The position numbers and the translations under genes were made by a program. 64,000 bases of DNA from Clostridium ganghwense (GTDB lineage Bacteria; Bacillota; Clostridia; Clostridiales; Clostridiaceae). The notes under the pieces are model-generated. The model saw nothing but the letters and a program-made list of their open reading frames with translations, had not been told where the DNA came from and did no database searches. The DNA lies in NCBI RefSeq assembly GCF_026735165.1, contig NZ_JAPQES010000003.1:410095-474094 (forward strand), given 5' to 3'. Position 1 is the stretch's first letter. Each line of letters begins with the position of its first letter. Below are positions 18,789 through 27,327 of the stretch, piece after piece.

Positions 18789-18864
18789 TTTTCTTCCCCC
18801 ATTCATATATATGCCAAAAATCATCAACTGTCTTACTTATCTCATTAATCTCCTATCTCAGCAG

Positions 18865-20307
18865 TTATAAATATATTTTAAATGCAGTCTTAAAATTTTC
18901 CTCGGATTCAAGATATAATTGACCTCCATGTTTCTCAACAATCTTATGTGCAATAGATAATCCCAGGCCTGTTCCCCCTGTTGTTCTTCTAGACAAATCG
19001 CCCCTTGTAAAATCTTCAAATATTTGTTCTTTCAAACTATCCTCAATACCCTTTCCGTTATCTGCAATTACAATTTCTATACCATATAATTTTTTCTTTA
19101 ATTCTATTTTTAATGTTGTATAGTCTGGATTATATTTCAAAGCATTTGAAATAATATTTGAAACAGCTCTTGCCATTTCATTTTTATCAAATTCATATAT
19201 AATTTCGTATTCTGGAATATCAATTATAAAATCAAAATTTTTGTTTTCAATTTCAGGATAAAACTCTACAGCTATTTCTCTCATAAATTCACAAATATCC
19301 AGTTTTTCTTTATACATAATATATTTATCATTATTAAGCTTGGCTAACTCATGAATATTTTCAATAAGAGTAGTTACTCTTTGAGATTTTTCATATATTG
19401 TTTTAAGGTACATTCTTTTTCTTTCCTCATCTTTAACAACTTCATCATATAATGCTTTTGAATATCCCTGTATGGATGCTACGGGGGTTTTTAAATCATG
19501 AGAAAGATCAACAAAAAGCTGCTGTTTTAAAGCTTCATTTTTTTGTCTTTCTATCTCTCCTGATTGGATTTTTTCTGCCATGAAATTAAAAGCATCCCTT
19601 ATCTGAGCAAATTCATTTGCACTTTTAAAATTAATTCTTGTGTAATAATAACCATCTGTCATTTTTTCTATTCCTTCAAGTATTTTTTTTAATGGCTCTA
19701 CTATTTTTCTTGATGTCCAAAATGCATAAAATCTTACTACAATAAATAAAAAAATTAATATTCCCAAAATTCCTTTCATTATTTCACCAGATGCTTTTGC
19801 TATATATTTTTCAGGAGATGATCTTTTATCTACATCTATCTTTATAACTCCTGGAGGTATTTTAACCATACAATAATATTTCTTTCCATCTGTATAAAAT
19901 GGAGTTATTGAATGTAGATATGAATCATCATTTTTTTCTTCATCTAAATTTGTATCTATTAACTTATATATCTCTTCTTCAGTATAAGCTTTTTTATCAT
20001 CCTTCTTTTTTCCAATAACATATACCACATTCCTATCTGAATCTAGTATTTCAACCCAGCCTCCTACTGACGTAATTTTTGAAGCATCTATATTTTTATA
20101 ATCACTTTTTACTATCTTTGAAGCCATAAAAAACTGCTGTATTTCACCTATGTATTCATTTGAACATAACATTTTCCCAATACTTACAGCTGTAAAAGTT
20201 ATACCAGATATAAATACTATAATTATCAGAAATACAAATAAAACATAATGTTGAAACATGGTGGTATATACTTTTTTATATTTTTCATTTTTTTTGGTAT
20301 TAAGCAT
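18865..20307 (-). CDS. Sensor histidine kinase with HAMP domain
   Basis: This 480-residue protein has one membrane helix near residues 17-45, an extracytoplasmic sensor of about 130 residues, and a second helix near 178-195. A HAMP domain follows (ILEGIEKMTDGYYYTRINF). The HisKA dimerisation helix carries the phospho-acceptor histidine in DLSHDLKTPVASIQGYS. The HATPase domain has N box EMARAVSNIISNALKYN, G1 IADNGKGI and G2 TGGTGLGLSIAHKIVEKHGG. It should phosphorylate the OmpR-type regulator encoded 29 bases upstream. The signal is unknown. GGAGAG precedes the ATG. Confidence 0.93.
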   Translation of the reverse strand: MLNTKKNEKYKKVYTTMFQHYVLFVFLIIIVFISGITFTAVSIGKMLCSNEYIGEIQQFFMASKIVKSDYKNIDASKITSVGGWVEILDSDRNVVYVIGKKKDDKKAYTEEEIYKLIDTNLDEEKNDDSYLHSITPFYTDGKKYYCMVKIPPGVIKIDVDKRSSPEKYIAKASGEIMKGILGILIFLFIVVRFYAFWTSRKIVEPLKKILEGIEKMTDGYYYTRINFKSANEFAQIRDAFNFMAEKIQSGEIERQKNEALKQQLFVDLSHDLKTPVASIQGYSKALYDEVVKDEERKRMYLKTIYEKSQRVTTLIENIHELAKLNNDKYIMYKEKLDICEFMREIAVEFYPEIENKNFDFIIDIPEYEIIYEFDKNEMARAVSNIISNALKYNPDYTTLKIELKKKLYGIEIVIADNGKGIEDSLKEQIFEDFTRGDLSRRTTGGTGLGLSIAHKIVEKHGGQLYLESEENFKTAFKIYL

Positions 20308-20336
20308 TATTTAAACTCTCCATATAATCAATTAAA

Positions 20337-21044
20337 TTATAATTTTTTATTTTCAAACTTATATCCAAGACCTCTTATGGTTTTAATATACATAAGTGTT
20401 TTTGAGTCATCCTCTATTTTATCTCGAAGGTTACTCATGTGAACCATTATAGCGTTATCATCACCATAAAAGGTTTCTTCCCATACTTGTTCAAAAATTT
20501 GTTTTTTAGTAAACACTCTACCTGAGCTATTCATTAACAGAAAAAGAATTTTATATTCTGTTGATGTAAGAGACACTTCTTGATTATTTTTATAAAGTGT
20601 ACATGTAATTGTATCTAGTTTCAAATCACCAAATTCTATGTGTTCAGCTTGTCTACTTTTGCTATGATTTATATTTATATTGAATTTATAATATCTTCTA
20701 AGCTGCGCTTTTACTCTTGCTGCAATTTCAAGAGGATTAAAAGGCTTGGTAACATAATCATCCGCTCCAAGTTCAAGTCCAAGTATTCTATCACTATATT
20801 CATTTTTAGCTGAAAGCATAATTACAGGAATATTATATTTTTCTCTTATTTTCTTTATAAGATGATATCCATCCATATTAGGCATCATTATATCTATTAC
20901 AGCAATGTCAATAGAATTTACCTGTAAAATATCAAGTGCCATAATTCCATCGTAAGCTCTAAATATTTCATATTCTTCTTCCAAATATAATGATAAAAGT
21001 TCTACTAATTCCTTCTCATCATCAGCAATTAATATTTTTTTCAT
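20337..21044 (-). CDS. OmpR-family response regulator
   Basis: This 235-residue protein has an N-terminal receiver domain with the acidic pocket (ADDE), phospho-acceptor aspartate in DIAVIDIMMPNMDGY, Ser/Thr in VIMLSAKNEY and Lys in DDYVTKPFNPLE. The C-terminal winged helix contains LTSTEYKILFLLMNSSGRVFTKKQ and IMVHMSNLRDKIEDD. It should bind DNA and regulate transcription when phosphorylated by the kinase at 18865-20307. The ATG at 21044 is chosen over an adjacent TTG because AAGGAGC is better placed. Confidence 0.93.
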   Translation of the reverse strand: MKKILIADDEKELVELLSLYLEEEYEIFRAYDGIMALDILQVNSIDIAVIDIMMPNMDGYHLIKKIREKYNIPVIMLSAKNEYSDRILGLELGADDYVTKPFNPLEIAARVKAQLRRYYKFNININHSKSRQAEHIEFGDLKLDTITCTLYKNNQEVSLTSTEYKILFLLMNSSGRVFTKKQIFEQVWEETFYGDDNAIMVHMSNLRDKIEDDSKTLMYIKTIRGLGYKFENKKL

Positions 21045-21103
21045 CAATTTGCAGCTCCTTTTTCTTAATTTAATTCTATAACTTACTTGTTAATAATTAG
21101 TTA

Positions 21104-21277
21104 CTAATCAATATTTTTCTTAATTTTATTATAATGTGTATACGAACTAATAATCAAAGCTATTATTAATAATATACGTAACACCATATGCCATATATTA
21201 GTTTTCATAAATATAACAAAACATGTAAGTACCATTATACCTACTATATTTAATATAATAGAAAATTTATGATTCAT
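21104..21277 (-). CDS. Small two-helix membrane protein (57 aa)
   Basis: This short frame is easily missed. The ATG at 21277 is preceded by a near-perfect AAGGAGGG site seven bases away, and the frame ends in TAG at 21104. The product has two hydrophobic segments (IILNIVGIMVLTCFVIF and MVLRILLIIALIISS) separated by a short loop (MKTNIWH), and a basic C-terminus. It is encoded 59 bases upstream of the response regulator on the same strand, so it is probably the first gene of the operon. It might modulate the sensor kinase, but that is inference from position. Confidence 0.7.
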   Translation of the reverse strand: MNHKFSIILNIVGIMVLTCFVIFMKTNIWHMVLRILLIIALIISSYTHYNKIKKNID

Positions 21278-21361
21278 AAGTAATCCCTCCTTATTTTTAC
21301 ATTGTATTCCTGTTTTATTTATCCCAACTTAATAAAATCTTAAGATTACCTTAAGATATAC

Positions 21362-21400
21362 GCAAAAATACCGTATTGAACTCAATACGGTATTTTTAAT
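21362..21400 (-). terminator. Terminator after the orphan histidine kinase
   Basis: A 16-base inverted repeat (AAAAATACCGTATTGA at 21364-21379 with its complement at 21382-21397) ends in T residues on both strands. It separates the kinase gene from the downstream two-component operon. Confidence 0.9.
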
Positions 21401-21417
21401 CATACTTACTATCAAAC

Positions 21418-22878
21418 TTATACATTAACATCTGAAAATTCTATTTCTATTTTTTTCATATTTATTTCGTTTAAACTTACATTATCTCTAGTATGGTCAT
21501 CAAGTACCTTTAAAGGAAGTACTATTGTAAATTTACAACCTTTATCAATTTCACTTTCAAGCATTATTTTGCCTCCATGCATTTCAACAAAAGATTTAAC
21601 CAATGAAAGTCCTATACCACTTCCTTCATTTTCCCTCACAAAAGTCTCTGATACCTGAGTAAATCTATTATATATGGACTTCTGCATATTCTCTGGAATT
21701 CCTATACCATTATCCTTTATAGATATTAAAATTTGTCCATCTTTTTCACATATATTTACTTTAATTTCACCAGATTCTCTAGTAAATTTAACAGCATTTG
21801 ATAACAAATTTAGCATTATTCTTTCCATCTTTTCACTATCACATGCAATAACCTTTTCCTCAAACTCAGTATCAAATTCAATCTGAATACATTTTTCTTC
21901 TGCATAAGGTACTATTGATAATGTTATGTCCTCTATCAATTTAACTATATCATAATTATAAAGGTTTAATTGCATAAAACCAGCCTCAATTTTACTCATA
22001 TCAATAAGGTTATTAATTAATTTAATCAGTCTATAACAATTTTGTCTCATAGTTTTTAAATAATTTTTAAGTTTTTGATTTTCTGCACATTTTTCAGGAA
22101 GATTTATCTCAAAAATCTGAATACTGCTAAAAATAATATTGATAGGAGTTCTAAGTTCATGAGAAATATTGGCAATAAATTCTGTTTTTAGTTTGTCTAA
22201 CTCATATGCATCTTGAAGCAGTTTTTGATTACTTTTAACTTCTTCTTGAAGTAAATTTACATGACTATCAAACTTTCTATGTGTTTCTTCTATAGTAATC
22301 AAAATAATAGAAAAAGAGAGTGTTACCGTGTGCAGTATATAAGCTACTATATCAATATAATAATCTTTTCTTGCAATAAATAACCATGAAAAACCAAATA
22401 CCATCTGAACTAATGGGAAAATAATAGTAGTAATTGCTAAAAAATGTATACTAAAAGTTTTATTTTTACATTTTAATATATTCATTCCCAAATAAATATA
22501 AATAAACATAAGGAAAATTTTATGAATAAATACACTAATAGGACATATAAAATTTAATGCTAATAGATCTATAATAACTAAACTTATAGCTCCATATAAA
22601 TGGTATTTTGAAATCTTTCTTTTTAAAAAGCTTTCTATAGTTGCATAAGCTAAAAAATTGCTGCTTAAAAAAAAGAAAACAGCAATATTAGTCATAAGGT
22701 TATTCTTATTGTTAACTTCCCCAAATAATGTAAATACAACTGTGATTATACCTAAAATATGACTTATAGACATAAAGTTTATATACTTTTTAGGATGAAC
22801 TATATTAAATGAAATAAAAATTAAAGCTAAAGTTGCATACAAAAATAACAATATAAGATAAAAAGTAATACTCTCCAT
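21418..22878 (-). CDS. Orphan sensor histidine kinase with multi-helix membrane sensor
   Basis: This 486-residue protein has seven or so membrane helices in the first 200 residues, of the MASE type common in clostridial kinases. A coiled-coil linker (FDSHVNLLQEEVKSNQKLLQDAYELDKLKTEF) leads to the HisKA helix with its histidine in NISHELRTPINIIFSS. The HATPase domain has MERIMLNLLSNAVKFT, IKDNGIGIPE and GSGIGLSLVKSFVEMHGG. No response regulator gene is adjacent, as in orphan kinases of sporulation or other phosphorelays. Such kinases often feed Spo0A in clostridia, which is only a suggestion here. Confidence 0.9.
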   Translation of the reverse strand: MESITFYLILLFLYATLALIFISFNIVHPKKYINFMSISHILGIITVVFTLFGEVNNKNNLMTNIAVFFFLSSNFLAYATIESFLKRKISKYHLYGAISLVIIDLLALNFICPISVFIHKIFLMFIYIYLGMNILKCKNKTFSIHFLAITTIIFPLVQMVFGFSWLFIARKDYYIDIVAYILHTVTLSFSIILITIEETHRKFDSHVNLLQEEVKSNQKLLQDAYELDKLKTEFIANISHELRTPINIIFSSIQIFEINLPEKCAENQKLKNYLKTMRQNCYRLIKLINNLIDMSKIEAGFMQLNLYNYDIVKLIEDITLSIVPYAEEKCIQIEFDTEFEEKVIACDSEKMERIMLNLLSNAVKFTRESGEIKVNICEKDGQILISIKDNGIGIPENMQKSIYNRFTQVSETFVRENEGSGIGLSLVKSFVEMHGGKIMLESEIDKGCKFTIVLPLKVLDDHTRDNVSLNEINMKKIEIEFSDVNV

Positions 22879-23033
22879 AATTTACCCCTGTTTCATAAGT
22901 TTTTTTACTTATATTTTATCAAAATGCTAATTCTTGAGTCAAACAAATATCCAAATAAGATTTTTAGTTCATTTTACCACCACTTCAAATAGTTTTAAAA
23001 TTTAGTATTTTAGCTCTTATATTTTGCCATATA

Positions 23034-23070
23034 TTGATACTTGCACCCCCTCCCTATATATATATATAAT
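23034..23070 (+). promoter_or_regulatory. Candidate promoter of the tad operon
   Basis: Two overlapping sigma-A-like solutions fit: TTGATA (23034-23039) with TATATA 17 bases later, or TTGCAC (23041-23046) with TATAAT (23065-23070) at 18 bases. Either would start transcription just upstream of the riboswitch. Confidence 0.55.
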
Positions 23071-23094
23071 TAAATTAATATAAGATATAAAACT

Positions 23095-23182
23095 CGATAA
23101 AGGCAAAATTAGTGAAAGCTAATGACGCAAAGCTATAGGGACTACGGTGTTTTTACACTATGTCAGCCAGTTGCCGAAAGGT
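23095..23182 (+). promoter_or_regulatory. Cyclic di-GMP-I (GEMM) riboswitch aptamer
   Basis: The sequence has the hallmarks of the GEMM-I aptamer. The P1 strands are GGCAA (23102-23106) and TTGCC (23171-23175). Stem P2 is capped by a GAAA tetraloop (23114-23117). The invariant core GACGCAAAGC lies at 23124-23133, a variable P3 hairpin follows (GGTGTTTTTACACT), and CAGCCAG is at 23164-23170 before the closing strand. It senses the second messenger c-di-GMP in the 5' leader of the tad operon. The terminator directly downstream makes it a transcriptional switch. Whether ligand turns the operon on or off cannot be fixed by inspection; many clostridial class I examples are off switches. Confidence 0.93.
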
Positions 23183-23190
23183 TTGGAATT

Positions 23191-23220
23191 ATACCCACAC
23201 CCGTAGGTTGGGTATTTTTT
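23191..23220 (+). terminator. Riboswitch expression-platform terminator
   Basis: The stem ATACCCACACC/GGTTGGGTAT (one bulge) with loop CGTA is followed by six T. It lies 9 bases after the c-di-GMP aptamer and 24 bases before the first gene, so it can stop transcription before the operon. Confidence 0.9.
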
Positions 23221-23243
23221 GTTATCAGGAGGTGAACTTCCCC

Positions 23244-23585
23244 ATGCTTCTTAAAAATAAGACTAATAATAATATAATTGTGCAAAATGTAATTGTTGCA
23301 AATAGTTTTTTTAAAAGACTTAGGGGGCTAATGTTTACAAAGGAGCTTTCACCTCAATCAGGATTATATATTTCTCCCTGTAGTGGAATACACACTTATT
23401 TTATGAATTATACTATCGATGTTTTATATCTCGATATTAACAATACAATACTTGCTATTGATGAGAACATGACACCTGGAAGAGTCGGAAAATTCAGAAA
23501 AAGCTCCGTGGCTGTTGTTGAACTCACAAGCGGCAAGGTAAAAGAAACTCAAACTAAAGTTGGACAAGTAGTAGAATTTGTATAG
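23244..23585 (+). CDS. DUF192 family protein
   Basis: This 113-residue protein is a complete DUF192 domain: NSFFKRLRGLMFTKELSPQSGLYISPC, then the conserved GIHTYFMNYTIDVLYLD and VVELTSGKVKETQTKVGQVVEF. The function of the family is not established. Here it is the first gene after the c-di-GMP riboswitch and 63 bases before the Flp pilin gene, so it is part of the pilus operon. The start is the ATG at 23244, behind AGGAGGTGAACTTCCCC. A longer frame from 23160 begins inside the aptamer and runs through the terminator, and is rejected. Confidence 0.88.
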   Translation: MLLKNKTNNNIIVQNVIVANSFFKRLRGLMFTKELSPQSGLYISPCSGIHTYFMNYTIDVLYLDINNTILAIDENMTPGRVGKFRKSSVAVVELTSGKVKETQTKVGQVVEFV

Positions 23586-23648
23586 TTAAAGGAGGGAAAA
23601 ATAAACATTTAGTAAATTCATAAAAAACTATTTAAGGGAGGTAATTTT

Positions 23649-23834
23649 ATGTTAAATAAAATGAAGAATTTAGTTGTTGATGAAAGAGGTCAAGGAATGA
23701 CTGAGTACGGATTGGTTTTAGGTGTTATTGGAATCGGAGCAATAGTAGCTTTAGTAGCTTTAAGGGACCAAATTAGTACATTGATTAACAATGTTAAAAC
23801 AAATATATTTAATAATACACCATCAGCAAGCTAA
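23649..23834 (+). CDS. flp: Flp-type (type IVb) pilin
   Basis: The 61-residue prepilin has a short leader ending in Gly14, then QGMTEY, the G/xxxxEY Flp cleavage motif with Glu19 and Tyr20 conserved. A single hydrophobic helix (GLVLGVIGIGAIVALVAL) and a short tail follow. After cleavage the mature pilin is about 47 residues and is assembled into tight-adherence pili. AAGGGAGG stands 7 bases before the ATG. A terminator just downstream should make the pilin transcript more abundant than the assembly genes. Confidence 0.95.
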   Translation: MLNKMKNLVVDERGQGMTEYGLVLGVIGIGAIVALVALRDQISTLINNVKTNIFNNTPSAS

Positions 23835-23841
23835 TATATAC

Positions 23842-23876
23842 AAAGGGTCCTGCAGCAAGTAGCAGGGCCTTTTTTA
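23842..23876 (+). terminator. Intra-operon terminator after the pilin gene
   Basis: A stem of about 11 bp with two G-T pairs (AAAGGGTCCTGC with GCAGGGCCTTTTT) and loop AGCAAGTA is followed by T residues. It probably lets only part of the transcripts continue into the assembly genes. Confidence 0.85.
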
Positions 23877-23892
23877 AACGGGAGGTGGAAAA

Positions 23893-24411
23893 ATGTTATT
23901 TGATTTAATTCTAGTTTTCGTGCTAATTACATGTTTTATAACGGATTTAAAGTATCAAAAAATATACAATAAAGTTATTTTTCCATCGCTTATTGTATCA
24001 TTACTACTGCATTTTATTTTCTATGGTTATATTGGTTTAAAATCCTCACTACTAGGCTTTGTAGTAGGTTTTGGTATACTTTTAATCCCCTATTTTTCAG
24101 GTGGGATTGGAGCTGGTGATGTTAAGCTTCTAGCACTTATAGGCGCTATAAAAGGAAGTACTTTTGTCTTTAATACTGCTCTATATATGGCAGTAATAGG
24201 CGGGATTATGGCCCTTGTTGTTATTTTATATCATAAAGATTCTCTAAAGTTTTTTAAAGAATTATTTTTATGGATAATCTCATTGTTGCATGGTATAAAA
24301 TACAAACTTGAACTGCCAACCTCACCGCTTTTAAAAAAATATCCATATGGACTTGCAATAGTAGGTGGTGCTGTAATTTGCCTTATCTCTAAGGGGGCCT
24401 GGATTGTATGA
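23893..24411 (+). CDS. tadV: Prepilin peptidase, A24 family (TadV/CpaA)
   Basis: This 172-residue membrane protein has the two active-site aspartates of A24 prepilin peptidases, in CFITDLKYQKI and GAGDVKLLALIGA (GxGDxKL), within about five membrane helices. It lacks the N-terminal methyltransferase part of PilD, as is usual for TadV/CpaA. It should cleave the leader from the Flp prepilin and possibly the TadE-like pseudopilins. GGGAGGTG precedes the ATG. Its end overlaps tadE by four bases (ATGA). Confidence 0.92.
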   Translation: MLFDLILVFVLITCFITDLKYQKIYNKVIFPSLIVSLLLHFIFYGYIGLKSSLLGFVVGFGILLIPYFSGGIGAGDVKLLALIGAIKGSTFVFNTALYMAVIGGIMALVVILYHKDSLKFFKELFLWIISLLHGIKYKLELPTSPLLKKYPYGLAIVGGAVICLISKGAWIV

Positions 24412-24788
24412 TCAAGAAAAAAGGACAGGCAATATTAGAAACTGCTCTTGTCCTTCCTATTATTTTAATTGTCTTTTGTGGAATTATTGATTTTGGAAGA
24501 ATTTTTCATGCATCAACCCATTTAAACATGGTAACCCAAGAAGCAGTAAGATTGGCAGGCTTAGGAGAAAATGATAGCGAAATAGTTCAATTTGTTAATG
24601 ACAAAGTTTATTTAGTAGATAAAGATACTATTCAAATAGATATCACTCCAAATAGCCTTCTAAGAAAATCTGGTGACTATGTTACAGTAAAAATAACATA
24701 TAAAGTTAACTATATAACTCCTATTATTAGCACATTCCTTCCATCACCCTTTGAGGTAAATACTCAATCAACCATAAGAGTTGAATAG
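24408..24788 (+). CDS. tadE: TadE-like pseudopilin
   Basis: This 126-residue protein has the TadE domain: a short cytoplasmic start (MIKKKGQAILETALVL, with the conserved Glu and processing site), one membrane helix (PIILIVFCGIIDFG), and an extracytoplasmic beta-rich part ending QSTIRVE. TadE proteins are minor pilins processed by the prepilin peptidase and needed for pilus assembly. It overlaps the peptidase gene by four bases and is followed closely by a TadG-like gene. Confidence 0.88.
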   Translation: MIKKKGQAILETALVLPIILIVFCGIIDFGRIFHASTHLNMVTQEAVRLAGLGENDSEIVQFVNDKVYLVDKDTIQIDITPNSLLRKSGDYVTVKITYKVNYITPIISTFLPSPFEVNTQSTIRVE

Positions 24789-24798
24789 GAGGGAGATT

Positions 24799-25722
24799 AT
24801 GTTATTAAAAAAATTAAATCTGTTTAAAGAAGAAGATGGCAGTGCATTGGTGTTATTTACTCTATTCTTTGTAATAATTATTGGAATAGCTGGTCTTGTA
24901 ATTGATGGAGGCCTTTTATTCACTACCAAAAGTCATTTAAAAAAAACAGCAAATGCAGCAGTTTTATCAGGTGCACAAGAGCTTACAAATAGTGATAATT
25001 CAGTAAATGAAGTTGTCTTAGAAATTTTGAAAGCTCACGAAGAAGAAAATAACCTAAAGGAAATATATATCGAAACAAATAATGAATATAAAGTAAGAGT
25101 TGTTTTAGAAAAAGAGGTACCATTAAAATTTTTAACACTCTTTAAAATTAACAGTATGACAATAACAGTATCCTCTTCTGCTGAACTTGTTCCCATGAGC
25201 CGTGGCCAAGGAGCAGTTCCCCTTGGAATAGATAAAAATATTCCCCTCGAGTATCTAAAGGAATACAAATTAAAAGTTGATTCAGGAGATTCTGAATACG
25301 GAAATTTTGGTATTTTGGCCCTTTCAGGTGTTGGGGCAAATCTTTATGAACAGGATTTAACCTATGGGTATGAAGGTGAAATAGAAGTTGGAGATATTAT
25401 AAACACTCAAACAGGAAACATATCAGGAAAAACCCGTGATGCTGTAAATTTTAGAATAAACTCATGTCCTCATCCCATTGATGACATAAACCATAGAGAT
25501 TGCTCAAGAGTTATTTTAATTTTAGTTTATGAACCATACATGGTTCAATCTAATCAGTTAAAAGAAGTAAAAATAACGGGCTTTGCATACTTTTATATCA
25601 AATCTCCAATGGACCACAATGACTCTTCAATTACTGGATACTTTATAAGGAGAGCTGGCAGCGGCTTTGGAGATAAAAATATAGCAGATAATGGAGCATA
25701 TACAATTAGATTAATAGAGTAG
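24799..25722 (+). CDS. TadG-like Flp pilus assembly protein
   Basis: This 307-residue protein has the N-terminal TadG-like helix (DGSALVLFTLFFVIIIGIAGLVIDGGLLFTTK) followed by HLKKTANAAVLSGAQEL, the hallmark of the Tad-like secretion/pilus family. A long extracytoplasmic domain follows, without the von Willebrand domain seen in large TadG proteins. It probably acts as a minor pilin or tip component. The start is the ATG at 24799 behind AGGAGGGAG; a TTG at 24781 overlaps that site. Its end is 8 bases before cpaB. Confidence 0.82.
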   Translation: MLLKKLNLFKEEDGSALVLFTLFFVIIIGIAGLVIDGGLLFTTKSHLKKTANAAVLSGAQELTNSDNSVNEVVLEILKAHEEENNLKEIYIETNNEYKVRVVLEKEVPLKFLTLFKINSMTITVSSSAELVPMSRGQGAVPLGIDKNIPLEYLKEYKLKVDSGDSEYGNFGILALSGVGANLYEQDLTYGYEGEIEVGDIINTQTGNISGKTRDAVNFRINSCPHPIDDINHRDCSRVILILVYEPYMVQSNQLKEVKITGFAYFYIKSPMDHNDSSITGYFIRRAGSGFGDKNIADNGAYTIRLIE

Positions 25723-25730
25723 GTGAAAAA

Positions 25731-26429
25731 ATGAAGTCAAGAAATATTTTAATCTTAGCTCTAATGATGGCACTTATAACTACTTTTCTTTTCAATAAAT
25801 ATCTTAAGGATCTTGATAAAAAGTATAAAAAAAATGAAAACAAAATAAGTGTTGTAGTACCCCAAAAATATATTAATAAAAATGAAAAAGTTACTCGTGA
25901 ACTGCTTCAAATTAAAGAATTTGATGCAGATTCAGTACATCCTGAAGCAATAAAAAAAATTGAAGAAGTTGAAGGAAAGTATGCCTTAACAGATATAAAA
26001 AAGGGAGAATTTTTATTCTCCAACAGATTTACAAATCAGTTTGATGAAAAGAAATTGGTAACAAGAAAAATACAAAATGGTTTTAGAGCAGTATCAATTG
26101 AGGTTAACCTTGTAGAGTCTGTATCTAATTTAATACAGCCTGAAGAATATGTTGATGTAGTTTTCAGCGAAGAAATTAAACAAGATGGAATAACCAATAC
26201 TATAAATACACAAATATTACTTGAAAATATAAGAGTTTTAGCTGTTGGTAAAAGACTCAGTGATAAAAAAATTCAAACTAAAGATTCAAAAGATTTAAAT
26301 CAAAAGGAAAACGAAATTGAATATGTATCTGTGACATTAGAATTGAAACCATCGGATGCAATTAAACTTATAAATGCTGATGAAAAAGGCCACATAAAAC
26401 TTATTCTTAGAAGCAAAATATTCCCATAA
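25731..26429 (+). CDS. cpaB: Flp pilus assembly protein CpaB/RcpC
   Basis: This 232-residue protein has one N-terminal membrane helix (ILILALMMALITTFLF) and then a SAF domain (VVVPQKYINKNEKVTRELLQIKEFDADSVHPEAI) and the RcpC/CpaB domain with EYVDVVFSEEI and VTLELKPSDAIKLINAD. In Gram-negative systems it helps the secretin. Here no secretin is encoded, so it probably acts at the cell-wall side of the inner membrane complex. It lies between the TadG-like gene and tadZ. Confidence 0.88.
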   Translation: MKSRNILILALMMALITTFLFNKYLKDLDKKYKKNENKISVVVPQKYINKNEKVTRELLQIKEFDADSVHPEAIKKIEEVEGKYALTDIKKGEFLFSNRFTNQFDEKKLVTRKIQNGFRAVSIEVNLVESVSNLIQPEEYVDVVFSEEIKQDGITNTINTQILLENIRVLAVGKRLSDKKIQTKDSKDLNQKENEIEYVSVTLELKPSDAIKLINADEKGHIKLILRSKIFP

Positions 26430-26481
26430 CATTCTTTTTATTTACGAAGAATAAGTACCCCAGTTCAAGGAGGCAAAGCCT

Positions 26482-27315
26482 ATGACCATAGATAATTTTG
26501 AATATATTACAACTGAAGAAACAAAGAGTGAAATTATTGTTTTTGCAAGTGCCAAGGGCGGAGTTGGAAAAACAGTACTTACTGTTAACATGGCAGTTGC
26601 AATTGCTAGTAAGGGCTTTTCCACTTGTATTATAGATGGAAATTTTCAATTTGGCGACGTAAACCTTGCCCTAAATATAGAACCCAAACTTACAATTAGT
26701 GATGTCATTCATGATGTAAACTCATTAGACAGTAATATGCTATTAAATTATCTTCAAAATCATGATAGTGGAGTAAAAATTTTATCTGCTCCATTAAAAC
26801 CTGAATATGCAGATTTAATAACATCCACTGAAATTAAAGTTATTTGCAAAAAACTTTTAGAACAACACGACTATTTAATTGTAGATTTATCCTCTGGACT
26901 TTCTGAAAATAATATTAGCTTCTTAGAATTAGCAGATAAAATTTTTCTAGTTACAGACCTTGAAATGGCAGCTTTAAAAAACACAAAAATAATGCTAAAA
27001 ACTCTAAATGCATTAAACCTGTCAGAAAAGATAAGAATCATTGTAAACAGAGGAGATATGGAAAGTGTAATTAAATTTAAAGATGTTAAGGATATACTTG
27101 GTATGGATAATTTGTTGTTCATACCAAATAATTTCAAGGTTGTGTCAAAATCCTTTAATATTGGTATTCCCTTTGTAATAAACAAACCCAAAGAAAAGAT
27201 TTCAAATGAAATTATCAATATAGCTAGTGAAATTTATAGAAATAAATATTTTCCTAGACATAGGAGAAGAAAAAAACAGAGTTTAATGGGCTTTTTCAAA
27301 AGGAAAAGAAATTAA
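26482..27315 (+). CDS. tadZ: TadZ/CpaE-like MinD-family ATPase
   Basis: This 277-residue protein is a deviant Walker A (SIMIBI) ATPase of the MinD/ParA family: IVFASAKGGVGKTVLTVNMA near residues 20-40, LIVDLSSG as Walker B, and IIVNRGD later. CpaE/TadZ proteins localise the pilus machine to a cell site; unlike long TadZ proteins, this one lacks an N-terminal receiver-like domain. The C-terminus is very basic (PRHRRRKKQSLMGFFKRKR), which may bind membrane or DNA. AAGGAGGC precedes the ATG. tadA follows 12 bases later. Confidence 0.88.
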   Translation: MTIDNFEYITTEETKSEIIVFASAKGGVGKTVLTVNMAVAIASKGFSTCIIDGNFQFGDVNLALNIEPKLTISDVIHDVNSLDSNMLLNYLQNHDSGVKILSAPLKPEYADLITSTEIKVICKKLLEQHDYLIVDLSSGLSENNISFLELADKIFLVTDLEMAALKNTKIMLKTLNALNLSEKIRIIVNRGDMESVIKFKDVKDILGMDNLLFIPNNFKVVSKSFNIGIPFVINKPKEKISNEIINIASEIYRNKYFPRHRRRKKQSLMGFFKRKRN

Positions 27316-27327
27316 CGGAGGTAAATC

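Noticed and set aside
18865..21044. Two-component system as VanR/VanS for the van cluster
   Set aside because: It is 25 kb away, and its operon partners point to a separate role. The Bce-type pair next to the cluster is a better candidate.
23160..23243. Longer DUF192 reading frame starting at 23160
   Set aside because: The extra codons lie in the c-di-GMP aptamer and its terminator, and a strong AGGAGGTG site precedes the ATG at 23244.
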